Assembly (NCBI RefSeq): GCF_038502225.1 | Contig: NC_091357.1 | Coordinates: 1,992,494-2,056,493 of the forward strand | Direction: 5' to 3' | Origin: Cherax quadricarinatus | Taxonomy: Eukaryota > Arthropoda > Malacostraca > Decapoda > Parastacidae | DNA: 64,000 nucleotides | Part shown: in pieces, positions 21,359-32,263 of the stretch | Position numbering within the stretch: the first letter of the stretch is position 1 | How the letters are laid out: the number at the start of each line of letters is the position of its first letter | Notes under the pieces: model-generated | What the model was told of the DNA's origin: nothing | The model's database searches: none | What the model saw: only the letters and a program-made list of their open reading frames with translations | Program-made: the position numbers and the translations under genes

Positions 21359-21579
21359 AGCAAGAGAGCTACTAGCTTGTGAAGTATATATACCACAATC
21401 TCATAATAAGCACCTGGGCTCACCTCTGAGGCCGTTCCTAGAGGGGCAGACAGCCTTTATCTACCAGTGTGCATACCTCCATCTCCCCATTGACACTTGG
21501 GCTTATTATCTTTGTAATAAAGTTGGTAGAATTACCGACAATATGTAAAGTAAAAGGACACAAGTGCAACTGATGTGAC

Positions 21580-21632
21580 ATTTTATTGTGGCAACGTTTC
21601 GCTCTCCAGGAGCTTTATCAAGCCATTACAAA
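21580..21632 (-). ncRNA. Hammerhead-like motif, family D (U3-A8 core), left arm
   Basis: Minus strand: AATGGC, TTGATAA, extra A, helix II GCTC/GAGC with a five-base loop, GAAAC, GTT, GCC. Helix I GGC/GCC pairs fully. The core has U3 and A8 instead of C3 and G8, so the tertiary pair could still form. Confidence 0.6.
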
Positions 21633-21658
21633 CAATACCCTCTGTGTCCATGTATTGT

Positions 21659-21709
21659 TTGTAATGGCTTGATAAAGCTCCTGGAGAGCGAAACGTTGCC
21701 ACAATAAAA
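21659..21709 (+). ncRNA. Hammerhead-like motif, family D (U3-A8 core), right arm
   Basis: Plus-strand mirror of the motif at 21,580-21,632 with the same core, helices and AATAAA after the cleavage site. Confidence 0.6.
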
Positions 21710-21959
21710 TGTCACATTAGTTGCACTTGTGTCCTTTTGCTTTACTTATTATCTTTGTTTGCGACGTTTTAGTTGTGGAATCAGTATACTTAATTCAGAG
21801 CACATTAGCACTTTCAAGATTTAAACACTCATAATGTGTTCTATTTTTGACGCAAAATAAACTTTGGGTAATATATATTTGATTATGTACATTTCCTATG
21901 TGATGATTACATAATAGGAGTTTAATATGCCATTATACATTCAGGGTTCACCCTAAAAA

Positions 21960-22140
21960 ATGAGGTGCAGAAAATTTTAGTCGTGGTGTATCTGGCATGC
22001 AGCATCAGCAGTGGGAGATTAAGGTCACTAGGTCAGTGAGCTTAAGCTGGGGAGAGAATTGGACCTGCCTCGCATAGGCCAGTAGGCCTATTGCGGTGTT
22101 CCTTCTTTCTTATGCTCTTATGAACTTCAAGTAGGACTCT
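21960..22140 (+). mobile_element. LINE 3'-end fragment
   Basis: GACCTGCCTCGCATAGGCC followed by GTAGGCCTATTGCGGTGTTCC and a TTCTTATGCTCTTATG tail. The same 3' end occurs near 47.8 kb after a LINE C-terminus and, inverted, near 54.03 kb. Confidence 0.7.
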
Positions 22141-22204
22141 AAATAAGGTCAAATACGCCCCTGAGTCCAGAACGACACAACTTAAGTTCATTTCTTTGGC
22201 TGCT

Positions 22205-22500
22205 TCACAGTAACCCAGTGGCTCGGTGGTCTGGTGGCTAAAGCTCCCGCTTCACACACGGAGGGCCCGGGTTCGATTCCCGGCGGGTGGAAACATTTCG
22301 ACACGTTTCCTTACACCTATTGTCCTGTTCACCTAGCAGCAAATAGGTACCTGGGTGTTAGTCGACTGGTGTGGGTCGCATCCTGGGGGACAAGATTAAG
22401 GACCCCAATGGAAATAAGTTAGACAGTCCTCGATGACGAACTGACTTTCTTGGGTTATCCTGGGTGGCTGACCCTCCGGGGTTAAAAATCCGAACGAAAT
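22205..22500 (+). mobile_element. tRNA-derived SINE-1, second 3' tail type
   Basis: A-box-like GTGGTCTGGTGGCTAAAGC and B box GGGTTCGATTCCCGG, then the constant body TACCTGGGTGTTAGTCG and GTGGGTCGCATCCTGGG. It differs from the 7.1-kb copy after that point, ending GGGTTATCCTGGGTGGCT and AATCTTATCTTA. The 57.4-kb copy shares this ending. Confidence 0.82.
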
Positions 22501-22612
22501 CTTATCTTAACCTGAGAGACGTATTCGAGAATTTCTTTTGTACACGAATGTGATAAATGGTTTTGAAAACCGACAAGTTGAAGAATTGAGACACTTATGC
22601 AACATATGGCAA

Positions 22613-22662
22613 TGTTTATTGAAGGAACGTTTCGCCACACTGTGGCTTCATCAGTCTTATAC
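22613..22662 (-). ncRNA. Hammerhead, family A, weakened
   Basis: Core CTGATGA and GAAAC are intact. The cleavage region reads GTTCC, one T shorter than family A, and the AAGA strand upstream of the core pairs poorly with it. Confidence 0.5.
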
Positions 22663-22814
22663 AACGCAGGAAGGTATAAAGAGAGGAGCTTGAAATAATC
22701 AATCCCTCAGCCTGGAGTCGATGTGTTCAGTCCATCAAGATTGATGGACTGAACACATCGACTCCAGGCTGAGGGACTGATTACCTCAAGCTCCTCTCCT
22801 TATACCTTCCTGTT

Positions 22815-22866
22815 TTGTATAAAACTGATGAAGCCACTGTGTGGCGAAACGTTTCCTCAATAAAGA
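22815..22866 (+). ncRNA. Hammerhead, family A, weakened helix I
   Basis: CTGATGA, GCCAC-TGT-GTGGC, GAAAC and GTT-TCC are all present. The base run before the core is AAAA rather than TGGA, leaving one of three inner helix I pairs. Confidence 0.5.
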
Positions 22867-22983
22867 TTCCCATTTGCCGATATGTATTTTAACCATTGAG
22901 TGTACGCTTAATACGGCCGAGAAGTTCCCTGTACATTTCGGCAAAAATTAATATGGTAAGACACATATGCAACAGTTAGGTAT

Positions 22984-23035
22984 CTTTATTTCGAAATGTT
23001 TCGCCTACACAGTAGGCTTCTTCAGTCGAGTACAG
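22984..23035 (-). ncRNA. Hammerhead, family B, damaged helix III
   Basis: CTGAAGA core and helix II are intact, but GAAAC is followed by ATT instead of GTT, which removes the short helix III pair. Confidence 0.5.
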
Positions 23036-23472
23036 AAAAGTTGATAGAAGCAGAAGATACTTGAAGACGATGTAATCAGTCCATCACCCTTAAAGTTTTG
23101 AGGTGGTCAGTCCCTCAGTCTGGAGAAGAGCATTGTTCCGTTGTCTGAAACAATATGAAGTTGAAGTGACAGAATGGGGCCTTATATAGTGCCAGGAGGT
23201 GAGACGTAGGTTGATTTGGGAGGGCAGGTCCCTCTCAAACCCAGCCGTTCTCACTAGTAGAGGTTGTCGAAGTTGATGGTCTGTACCAAGATACCCTTGT
23301 GTTGCAGTGTCTGACAGAAGCCTACTGTGTAGGCGAAACGTTTCGAAATAAAGATACCTAACTGTTGCATATGTGTCTTACCATATTAATTTTTGCCGAA
23401 ATGTACAGGGAACTTTTCGGCCGTATTAAGCGTACACTCAATGGTTAAAATACATATCGGCAAATGGGAATC

Positions 23473-23522
23473 TTTATTGAGGAAACGTTTCGCCACACAG
23501 TGGCTTCATCAGTTTTATACAA
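23473..23522 (-). ncRNA. Hammerhead, family A, weakened helix I (mirror copy)
   Basis: Reverse-complement arm of the motif at 22,815-22,866, with the same AAAA change before the core. Confidence 0.5.
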
Positions 23523-23671
23523 AACAGGAAGGTATAAGGAGAGGAGCTTGAGGTAATCAGTCCCTCAGCCTGGAGTCGATGTGTTCAGTCCATCAATCTT
23601 GATGGACTGAACACATCGACTCCAGGCTGAGGGATTGATTATTTCAAGCTCCTCTCTTTATACCTTCCTGC

Positions 23672-23722
23672 GTTGTATAAGACTGATGAAGCCACAGTGT
23701 GGCGAAACGTTCCTTCAATAAA
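23672..23722 (+). ncRNA. Hammerhead, family A, weakened (mirror copy)
   Basis: Reverse-complement arm of the motif at 22,613-22,662, with the same GTTCC cleavage region. Confidence 0.5.
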
Positions 23723-23847
23723 GATTGCCATATTGTTTCAGACAACGGAACAATGCTCTTCTCCAGACTGAGGGACTGACCACCTCAAAACTTTAAGGGT
23801 GATGGACTGATTACATCGTCTTCAAGTATCTTCTGCTTCTATCAACT

Positions 23848-23902
23848 TTTCTGTACTCGACTGAAGAAGCCTACTGTGTAGGCGAAACGTTTCGAAATAA
23901 AG
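23848..23902 (+). ncRNA. Hammerhead ribozyme, family B
   Basis: TACTCGA, CTGAAGA, extra A, GCCTAC-TGT-GTAGGC, GAAAC, GTT, TCG and AATAAAG. Inner helix I CGA/TCG and helix II are complete. Confidence 0.7.
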
Positions 23903-24357
23903 ATACCTAACTGTTGCATATGTGTCTTACCTAACAATCTGTCGGTATTTTATACCATTTTAATGTTCAAAAATTAATATATGGCAGAGTACGAAAGTGA
24001 CTGATGTACCGAAAATTAAGAATTAAAAGTTAAATATACAGCAGAAATTAAATCCTCCAAATAAATTCTCTAACAACCTCAAAAAAAAAAAAAAACTCGC
24101 AAAGGGTGTGTGACCTCTTCCCAGCACTGTTACAAGCTAACACTCAGCTCTGCAGCTAGTCAGGTTGGGGCCGTAAGCAAGCAAGCAAGCAAGTGCAGGT
24201 AAGATCCCAATGGGATGAGCGGGGAAGACGGGACAGACGAAGAATAGTGCTGGAGAGGAGTGTTCTTAGTCGTAGAAATAGAGCCAGGGCTTGACCCAGC
24301 AGCTAAGGCGATCGTGGGACAGACTTGGAGAAAAAACGGGAAGAGAGCAAGCTGTGT

Positions 24358-24565
24358 ATGGAACTGAACTTCTCCAGGCTGAGGGACTGACAACCTCAAA
24401 TTCCACGACTTCAAGGGCGATGGACCGACCACACCGCCTCCACACCTCCACTGCTCCCGCCCACCTTCTGTACTGAAAAAGCCCACTGTGCAGGCGAAAC
24501 GCCCCGGAACAAAGTCGCCCATCTGTTGCCTATATGTCTCACCCACCAGTCTCGTGGTAGGTGAG
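24358..24565 (+). mobile_element. Family B retrozyme fragment with T-to-C hypermutation
   Basis: Aligned by eye to the reverse complement of 20.87-21.08 kb, about 26 of roughly 33 substitutions are T-to-C on the plus strand, against one or two C-to-T. Examples are GTTT to GCCC after GAAAC, AATAAA to AACAAA, and GGCCTATTTTC-like to CGCCCACCTTC. The flanks do not share this bias. The ribozyme (24,468-24,518) has lost its core and cleavage triplet. Confidence 0.75.
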
Positions 24566-24629
24566 GTCTTTGAGTCTCGAGAGCTGAAAGTTTCCAGGTC
24601 GCAGGAGAGGGCATCAGACATGTGGGAGG

Positions 24630-26270
24630 TTATTTTAGTAGTTGAGGAGGCAGGTTTGCAATGGAGCCATTTGCAAACTTCTTGAAGCTGCTCCTGGAGA
24701 GGTGGTATAGCGTTGTCTTGTTGGAAAAAGTGAAACGAAGAGGCTTGATGAACTCAAGAACTTGCGTGAGCGTGAAGTGAAGAGGTGATTCGCAGGCATA
24801 CTTGACTGTTCCATCACCGAGGCCTTTGTAGAGTTCAGAGCAGGTCATGGTGTCAGCGTTCGAGGGAGAGGTGTAGAAAGTAAGGTTTTCCCAAGAGGGT
24901 GTGCTGGAGTCGTCGCTATCTGCTTCGTCGGGGGATTCGTCAGGAAATTCTTGTTCAATTGTTTCTACAGTGATTGTGTCAACAGGAGGCTGGGAGTCTA
25001 GAGTCTTTGCGGTCTGGCTGGTTGTTGGTGGTTGTTGAGAGGTGGCAGTGGTCACTGGGCGTGGTTCAGGAGTGTTTTTTGGGGCAGAGTTAGGATTTGG
25101 GCCTGAAGTTGATGTGAAGTTAGCGATGTTTGGGATAATCTTGAAGTCCTGTGATGTTGGCGAGTCAGGAAAGTTGAATGACGGCATGTTGTTAAGACGG
25201 AATAGTTCGTTAATTGTAGTGTTGAATGTGCCTGGGTTTGCTGCATTTGCAAGGTGTGCATACATTATGCAGTACAACACCTTAGAGGGAGCAGCGTCAG
25301 GGAGTGCAGAAAGGGAATTGCTGGATAGAGATGACTGCTGTGTGGCTTGTAGAATTCTGGTGGTGTCCGACTGGAGTTTTGAAATGGCGGTGTATGTCGG
25401 CGATTTGGGACTATTCTTCTTGGTTTCTTCTTTAATTTTTTTCGACATTACTTCTTTTCGTAGTGGGCATTTAGCTGCAAGGGTATGATGAGTACCCTTG
25501 CAGTTAAGACATGTTGGAGTGGCATTGGTGGTGGTGCAGGCTTTGAAGTTATGACCTTCTTTTCCACAGGTAGAACAGAACTTTTTGTCTTTAATGGGGC
25601 AGTCCTTTGTTGAATGTTGATAAGAGTAACAGTTCCAACAGGGAGAGACATGGGCAAAACGTTCAGGTTCAATGTGGCGTGGATGTATGTGGTAATATGA
25701 GATAGCTAGTCAATTAGCGAGTGCTTGGGTAGCCATATCTGTGTTTGAAAAGGTGATTTTGATCATAGATGAGGCATTGGGAATTCGTGTGATGGTGTCT
25801 ACAGAGGCCCAGGTGTTTTGGTCTTCGATAGAGGTCTTCAGTTCATTCGTTGGAATAGATGTGATTATCTTATCCAATTGTTTAACAAAAACTGAACGTT
25901 TCGCCAGCAAGGAGGGAGACGGTGATATGATGAATTGTCGGTCCCATAATGTGTTCATTGCAGTGTCGTCCATAAGTTTAGCTGCTTCATTGTCGTCGGT
26001 GCAGACGACAATAAAGGAATCCTTGAGTGAGTGGATCGCTGTGAATTTGAGATGTAGGCAGGTCCTCATAGCGGCAGCAAGTAATAGTTTAGTGGAATCA
26101 TTTATAACACCACTGGCTGGTTTGATTTTAACACGATGTGCGAACATTGTTGAACAGATAGAGGTTACCCTCCCCAACGGGAATCGTAGGGAGACTCGAG
26201 TGAGGGGCCGTAATACAGCGTGAGTGTTACACTGTATGATCTGGGAATAAATTGCCTCCGGCCTTCCCAA
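24630..26270 (-). pseudogene. LINE ORF1 with three CCHC zinc knuckles, one in-frame stop
   Basis: A minus-strand frame of about 547 codons is interrupted only by TGA at 25,710-25,712. The N-terminal 186 codons look like the RNA-binding part of jockey/I-type LINE ORF1. Just after the stop come three zinc knuckles in a row: CWNCYSYQHSTKDC and CSTCGKEGHNFKAC (both CX2CX4HX4C) and CLNCKGTHHTLAAKC. The C-terminal third is rich in Pro, Ser and Thr and ends FANGSIANLPPQLLK. The protein would package the element's RNA. With a single stop and otherwise clean codons this copy is young, or the stop is a sequencing or polymorphic difference. No ORF2 follows: the next sequence downstream on the coding strand is the hypermutated retrozyme fragment. 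Confidence 0.83.
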
Positions 26271-26394
26271 TAATTCCCATAGAAAAGTTTTACCGACACT
26301 GCTAATAACTACGTAAAGTAAGAATGAGAGTTGTAGATGATTACCTTCGTTCAGGTAATGTATTCAAGCAGCACAAAGGTTTTTTTTAACCAAG

Positions 26395-26575
26395 TTAGAG
26401 TAAATTTTAAAGTATTACGTATTCCTACTTTAAATAATATTTAAAGTATTTCGTGTTCCAATCATTATACTTTAAATAATATTTAAAGTATTTCGTGTTC
26501 CAGTCATTATACTTTAAATAATAATTAAAGTATTTCGTGTTCCAATCATTATACTTTAAATAATATTCATTACTG
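26395..26575. repeat. 58-bp AT-rich tandem repeat, about three units
   Basis: TTTAAATAATATTTAAAGTA and TTCGTGTTCCAATCATTATA alternate three times, with small changes in the first unit. Confidence 0.9.
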
Positions 26576-26849
26576 TAAATATTAAAGTATTATGATAAAA
26601 ACACTAATTACATCCAAACCTGTAAAAGCTTGCTGGTAAGTAGTGAATTCCTTACAGAAGAGCGAACATTCCAGGTACAAGTAATTAGTGAAGGAATTGG
26701 AGCAATTAGCTAGTGAGAACGTGGAAATAGCTGTAGGATCTGGTGTCCCTCTCATTTCTCCTCAAGTAACCAGAATCATCCTTTGACAACGGCAAATAAG
26801 TTGAGCTCACTGACCGTCTGGCCTCACTGACCTAGTGAGGTCAGACACG

Positions 26850-28690
26850 TCATTTAAGGGAGGAGCACAGCATCCGACCTCAAACCCACCCACACCCATT
26901 CATGTATTTATCCAACCTATTTTTAAAACTACACAACGTCGTAGCGTCTATGACGTTACTCGGGAGTTTGTTCCAATCATCCACAACTCTATTACCAAAC
27001 CAGTGCTTTCCTATATCCTTCCTGACTCTGAATTTCTCCAATTTAAAACCATTGCTGCGAGTCCTGTCTATGTTAGATATTTTTAGCACGCTATTTACAT
27101 CCCCATTATTAATTCCTGTTTTCCATTTATACACCTCAGTCATATCCCCCCTAATTCTACGCCTTTCTAGAGAGTGCAGATTCAGGGTCCTCAGTCTGTG
27201 CTCATAGGGAAGATTTCTGATACATGGGATCAACTTTGTCATCCTCCTTTCTACGATTTCCAGAGCATTTACATCTATTCTGTAATACGGTGACCAAAAC
27301 TGTGCAGTATAATCTAAATGAGGCCTAACCAAAGATATATAGAGTTGAAGAACACCTTTATTGCGAACACTTATGCACTGTTGTCTTGGTTTCAGATTAC
27401 TGCTAACCAGAACTCCTAAATCCTTTTTACAATCAGTAATATTAAGATCTACATTATTTAGTTTATGTGTGGTACGGTTATTTTCCTATCCAACATTTAG
27501 AACTTTGGATTTGTCTATATTAAACTACATCTGCCACTTCTCCGACCACTGCATCAGTCTATTCAAATCATCCTGGAGTGCTCTAATGCCCTAATTAAAA
27601 TGAATTGGACGGCTTATTTTGATGTCATCGGCAAATTTGCTTATGTCGCTATTTATTCCATCATCTATGTCGTTTATATAGATTGTGAACAACAGGGGGC
27701 CCAACACTGACCCCTGCAGAACACCGCTTGCGATTTTCCCCCATTATGACTTCTTCTCAATTATGAAAACTCTCTGCTGACTATTTGTCAAACATGCCTC
27801 TACCCAGGAAAAAATTTCTCCTATTCCGTGTGCCTTAAGTTTCCTCAATAGTCTCTGATGTGGAGCTCTATCGAAAACCTTACTGAAGTCCATATACACA
27901 ATCTCATAATTATTACCATAATCTACCTCCTCAAATACCTTAGTGAAGAACGTTAGTAAATTCGCAAGACAGCAACACCCCTTTGTAAAACCGTGTTGAG
28001 ATTCATTAATCAATTCATGCCTTCCAAGATGGCTACGAATTGCTTCGGCAATTATTGATTCCATAAATTTACCAACTATGGAGGTAAGGCTTATTGGTCT
28101 ATAGTTCGAAGCCAAGGACCTGTCACCTGCCTTGTAAATAGGTATTACATTTGCCATTTTCCACTTGTCAGGCACTATGCCAGTTTGTAGTGATATGTTG
28201 TAAAGATTAGCCAAAGGTATGCTAAGTTCCTCTTTACATTCATTTAAAACCCTTGCAAACAGTTCATCAGGGCCTGGGGATTTGTTAGGTTTTAATTTCT
28301 GTATTTGTCTGAGGACCATGTTACTAGTTACCTTAATCACGCATTGTTTATTACCGTCCTGTTCTACATAATTTATTATTTCTGGAATTTTGCTAGTATC
28401 TTCCTGAGTAAAAACTGAGGAAGCACGTATTGAAAATTTCACACATTTCCTTATCACTGTCAGTGATCCTACCTGAGTTACTCTTAAGTTGGCCAATCTT
28501 GTCCCTACTCTTACTTCTGTATACCTGAAAGAGCCCTTTTGGGTTACTCTTCGAATCCCTTGTGACTTTAGCCTCATAATCCCTTTTTGGTGGAACTATA
28601 TCTAGTGTCCCTATGTACATACTTGTATCTGAAAAAACAGTCTTCATAAACTGTCTGGGGGACTCTGGATTTTTTCATATATTTATCATG
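26850..28690 (-). pseudogene. LINE reverse transcriptase, second family, frameshifted
   Basis: Reading right to left: KSPGPDELFARVLNECKEEL, PDKWKMANVIPIYKAG, NYRPISLTSIVGKFMESI, NESQHGFTKGCCCLANLLTFF, YMDFSKVFDRAPHQRLLRKL (motif A), then breaks around 27,333-27,743 where motifs B and C should lie, then the C-terminal piece VRPHLDYTAQFWSPYYRIDVNALEIVERRMTKL. Remnants of the PQG and ADD region are still visible as non-coding text near 27,610-27,730. It is a jockey/CR1-like RT. A much older plus-strand relative lies at 45-47.8 kb. Confidence 0.82.
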
Positions 28691-29015
28691 TATAATTGCT
28701 GTCCTGAAATATATATTATCATTGAGAAAATGTAATGAATCTACATTTCTTACAGGAAAGGTTCAGAAATAGACCAAGACTCATTACCGAATTTATTTTT
28801 CTATCGGCAACTGCAAATTGTCCAATGAGATTATGGAACCAATTGATGATGGAGATACTGGGTGGATAGCACATTTAATAGTCAGATGCAGCTTTCTTTC
28901 TTTCCAGCTGATATCTTTCCCTAAATCACCTAAACAAAAAATTCACAAGTAGTGTCTTTCAGAATGTTGTTGATAACATATCAGTGCACTGGCATGATGA
29001 AACACTGGGGTCTGC
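28691..29015. other. No recognisable feature
   Basis: AT-rich; may be upstream remnants of the LINE to the left, but nothing is decisive. Confidence 0.4.
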
Positions 29016-29019
29016 CTGT

Positions 29020-29275
29020 GCACAGTCTGTCTAAAAGCAGTATGTTTGTGCACAGTCTGTCTTAGAGCAGGATGCTTGTGCATAGTCTGTCTTAGAGCGG
29101 GATGCTTGTGTACAGTCTGTTTTAGAGCGGAATTCTCGTGCACAGCCTATCTTAGAGCGGAATTCTCGTGCACAGCCTGTCTTAGAGCGGAAAGCTCGCG
29201 CACAGTCTTAGAGTGGGATGTTCGTGCACAGTGTTAGAGCGAGATGTTCGTGCAGTTTGTCTTAGAACGTGATGC
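29020..29275. repeat. 30-bp minisatellite, about eight units
   Basis: Units of about 30 bp built from GTGCACAGTCTGTCTTAGAG and GGGATGCTT, with decreasing order to the right. Confidence 0.9.
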
Positions 29276-29494
29276 TCTACTGTAAATGGAAGTAGAACTC
29301 TGGCAACTCCTCACTAGTGCACGATGTATCAGGCTGAATCCTCTACCTCTAAAGTGTTTCTCCAGTTGGTTCTCTAAGGACATCATTGCCTGCACACTGG
29401 TAGTTAGTCGCTGGTAGTTTTTTCCATTCTGTAATTCAGGTTCCACAAAAAGATTATCATGCAACCGTATTTCTTCTTCTGCCTCAAAGCTTCA

Positions 29495-29665
29495 TTCCAT
29501 TGTTAACTCATTCAACACGTCAAATAATTCGTAGTGTTTAAGCGTGTTTGTTTCTTGTTAACTCATTCAACACGTCAAATAATTCGTAGTGTTTAAGCGT
29601 GTTTGTTTCGTTAACTCATTCAACACGTCAAATAATTCGTAGTGTTTAAGCGTGTCAGTCACATA
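29495..29665. repeat. Three-copy tandem of about 56 bp
   Basis: TTAACTCATTCAACACGTCA and AATTCGTAGTGTTTAAGCGT repeat three times (starts near 29,500, 29,558 and 29,611). Confidence 0.95.
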
Positions 29666-30290
29666 ATATGCTTTAAAGTTTTGAACGTGATCTGGTAGTC
29701 TACGTTTACTTAGAGCAAAAAAAAGGTTGAGTGCATTAAGCCTTTTTACACAGTACGATAAACGAAACATTTGTTTAACATTTTGGTATCTTTATTCTGG
29801 AGACGTTTCAAATGTTGCACAAATGTCTCTTTTATCAGCTTATCGGTTTTCTAAATATTTTGTAAACATTGTTTGAGAGTGTCCGTGTTTGAGAACTCTT
29901 CACTGTATCCTCCCCCATAAATATTCGTCCTTTACATGAGAACCAACACTTGAATTGTAGGTTCAAGATATCTAACAAGAGTCACTCTGATGTCTAGTGT
30001 TGTGTTCGTAATTTCTAGCTACGAAAACTAGCGTTCCCTCAGCTTGACTGAACGCAGATAAGTATTGCTTGATAATTTTGAGGTCGTTGGTTATGTTTAC
30101 TCCATGGATGTATTATGCTTCTCTTGTTTCGGCTAGTTTGTTGCCAAATATTTTTTGTTCATATTTTGGTTTGTTATGCATTGTTGTCTCTGACCATAAA
30201 TAAAAACCTACCCAGATAACAATGAATTCTCTTCTTTGGATGCTGCACTTTCCGCCATTTTTGTATCAAATGCAAGTCTTGCTATCTTGA
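29666..30290. other. Mostly unassigned, with a decayed PLE terminus
   Basis: Near 29,785-29,830 a TTTGGTATCTTTATTCTGGA and GACGTTTC stretch resembles a decayed PLE end. The rest shows nothing. Confidence 0.4.
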
Positions 30291-30291
30291 G

Positions 30292-30778
<487 letters not shown>

Positions 30779-30870
<92 letters not shown>
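30779..30870. repeat. (TA)n microsatellite
   Basis: About 45 AT dinucleotides between the MITE and the palindromic ribozyme element. Confidence 0.97.
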
Positions 30871-30873
<3 letters not shown>

Positions 30874-30898
30874 AAACAACCACTCTGAAAGAATAGAG

Positions 30899-30940
30899 AA
30901 ATTTCAAGCGCTTTCGTGACTACTCACATTATCAAGGAAC
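30899..30940 (-). ncRNA. Hammerhead-like motif, family H (U3-A8), minus
   Basis: Minus strand: GTTCC, TTGATAA, one extra T, helix II GTGA-GTAG-TCAC, GAAAGC, GCT (three-pair helix III), T, GAAA. Here helix I is weaker than in the plus copy because GG has become GA. Confidence 0.55.
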
Positions 30941-30941
30941 T

Positions 30942-30985
30942 AGTTCCTTGATAATGTGAGTAGTCACGAAAGCGCTTGGAATTTC
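30942..30985 (+). ncRNA. Hammerhead-like motif, family H (U3-A8), plus
   Basis: TTCC pairs with GGAA as helix I, AGC with GCT as helix III and GTGA with TCAC as helix II. The core is TTGATAA with U3 and A8. No AATAAA follows in this family. Confidence 0.58.
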
Positions 30986-31048
30986 TCTATTCTTTCAGAG
31001 TGGTTGTTTTGCATATTTTGAAATCACCTGTTTACTGTGATCTTATTG

Positions 31049-31050
<2 letters not shown>

Positions 31051-31111
<61 letters not shown>
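31051..31111. repeat. (TA)n microsatellite
   Basis: TA array with one phase slip (TATAATAT), to the right of the family H element. Confidence 0.97.
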
Positions 31112-31116
<5 letters not shown>

Positions 31117-31234
31117 CACCGTTTCCTGACTAAGAGCCAGTGAGTTTATCTGGTGGCTTCCTCTGCTGTAGAATGCATTTGTCGCGTTCTTCCTGCACTC
31201 ATAAAATGGCTGAAGACATATCTATATTTCATTT

Positions 31235-31625
31235 GGTGGCGTGGTGTTGATGTAGGAGTGACCATCTCCTTGATACAGTTACATAGGTGTGGTGTTGATA
31301 TAGGAGTGACCTTGATACAGTTACATAGGTGTGGTGTTGATATAGGAGTGACCTTGATACAGTTACATAGGTGTGGTGTTGCAATAGGAATGACCTTGAT
31401 ACAGTTACATAGGTGTGGTGTTGCTATAGGAGTGACCTTGATAGTTACATAGGTGTGGTGTTGCTATAGGAGTTACCTTGATACAGTTACATAGTTGTGG
31501 TGTTGCAATAGGAATGACCTTGATACAGTTACATAGGTGTGGTGTTGCTATAGGAGTGACCTTGATAGTTACATAGGTGTGGTGTTGATACAGGAGTGAC
31601 CATCTCCTTGATACAGTTACATAGG
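31235..31625. repeat. About 43-bp minisatellite, nine units
   Basis: Units of GTGACCTTGATACAGTTACA plus TAGGTGTGGTGTTG and a variable TATAGGA. Some units lack ACAG, giving a shorter 39-bp form. Confidence 0.95.
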
Positions 31626-31742
31626 AAAGATGAGAGGTTTTTATATCGATGCACTTTGAGAAGGAAAGGTGAGGCAGGCGGTGAGGTAGTCACACTGCAG
31701 AAAATATGGTTGATAAATTAGACACATGTGCAACACTTGGGT

Positions 31743-31795
31743 ATCTCTAATGAGGAAAAGTTTCGCCATACAGTGGCTTCATTAGTACACACAAA
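31743..31795 (-). ncRNA. Hammerhead remnant, family A (G5 changed)
   Basis: The core reads CTAATGA, so the catalytic G5 is A. Helix II and GAAAC are retained. Inactivity is expected. Confidence 0.6.
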
Positions 31796-32263
31796 GGAGA
31801 ACGGTGAAGAACAGGAGAATTTTGAGGTAATCAGTTCCTCAGCCTTGAGTCGATGTGATCAGTACATCAATCTTGAAAAGAATACAGAATAAGTGCACAG
31901 AAATGGCTTACATACTGTAGGCAGGTGAGGTGCAGCAGTCGCAGGTGGTATCACATTTGACAAATATGGGAGTAAGCAAGGCAAGTAGGCAAGTGAAGAA
32001 TTCCCTGGCAGTAAGATCCTAAGATATTGCTGTGTCAGAAAGGGATGTAGCAGAATGGTTCAGGAACTCTTCACTTGCCTAACCCTTGGCCATGACCTAC
32101 TTCTATATTTGTCAAATGTGATACCACCTACGACTTCTGCATCTCACCTGCCTACTGTATATAAGTCACATTCTGTATTCTTTTCAAGCATGATGGGCTG
32201 ATCACATAGACTCAAGGCTGAGGGACTGATTACCTCAAAATTCTCCAGTTCTTCACCATTCTC

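Larger units (their letters stand above)
21516..21744. mobile_element. 229-bp palindromic PLE-derived insertion with 14-bp duplication
   Basis: CTTATTATCTTTGT flanks the insert at 21,502-21,515 and 21,745-21,758. Inside are two inverted copies of about 90 bp around a centre near 21,645, each carrying a family D ribozyme. Confidence 0.87.
22560..23945. mobile_element. Nested inverted-repeat cluster of PLE/retrozyme termini
   Basis: Two long arms of about 400 bp (22,605-23,010 and 23,313-23,735) are reverse complements, with an inner spacer of about 300 bp. Part of that spacer is mirrored again at 23,735-23,945. Smaller palindromes sit at 22,700-22,770 and 23,560-23,630. Families A and B are interleaved, so one element inserted into the other before the inversion, or both were copied together. 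I did not find a clear outer duplication. Confidence 0.75.
30871..31050. mobile_element. Palindromic family H ribozyme element
   Basis: TGCAAAACAACCACTCTGAA is mirrored as TTCAGAGTGGTTGTTTTGCA. Two head-to-head copies of about 70 bp meet at about 30,941, followed by a unique GAAATCACCTGTTTACTG tail. The same element occurs at 36.1 and 59.85 kb, twice adjacent to (TA)n. Confidence 0.82.

Noticed and set aside
25885..25915. GAACGTTTCGCC inside the LINE ORF1, similar to the ribozyme strand
   Set aside because: It lies in a conserved coding frame, with no helix II partner or core nearby; coincidence.
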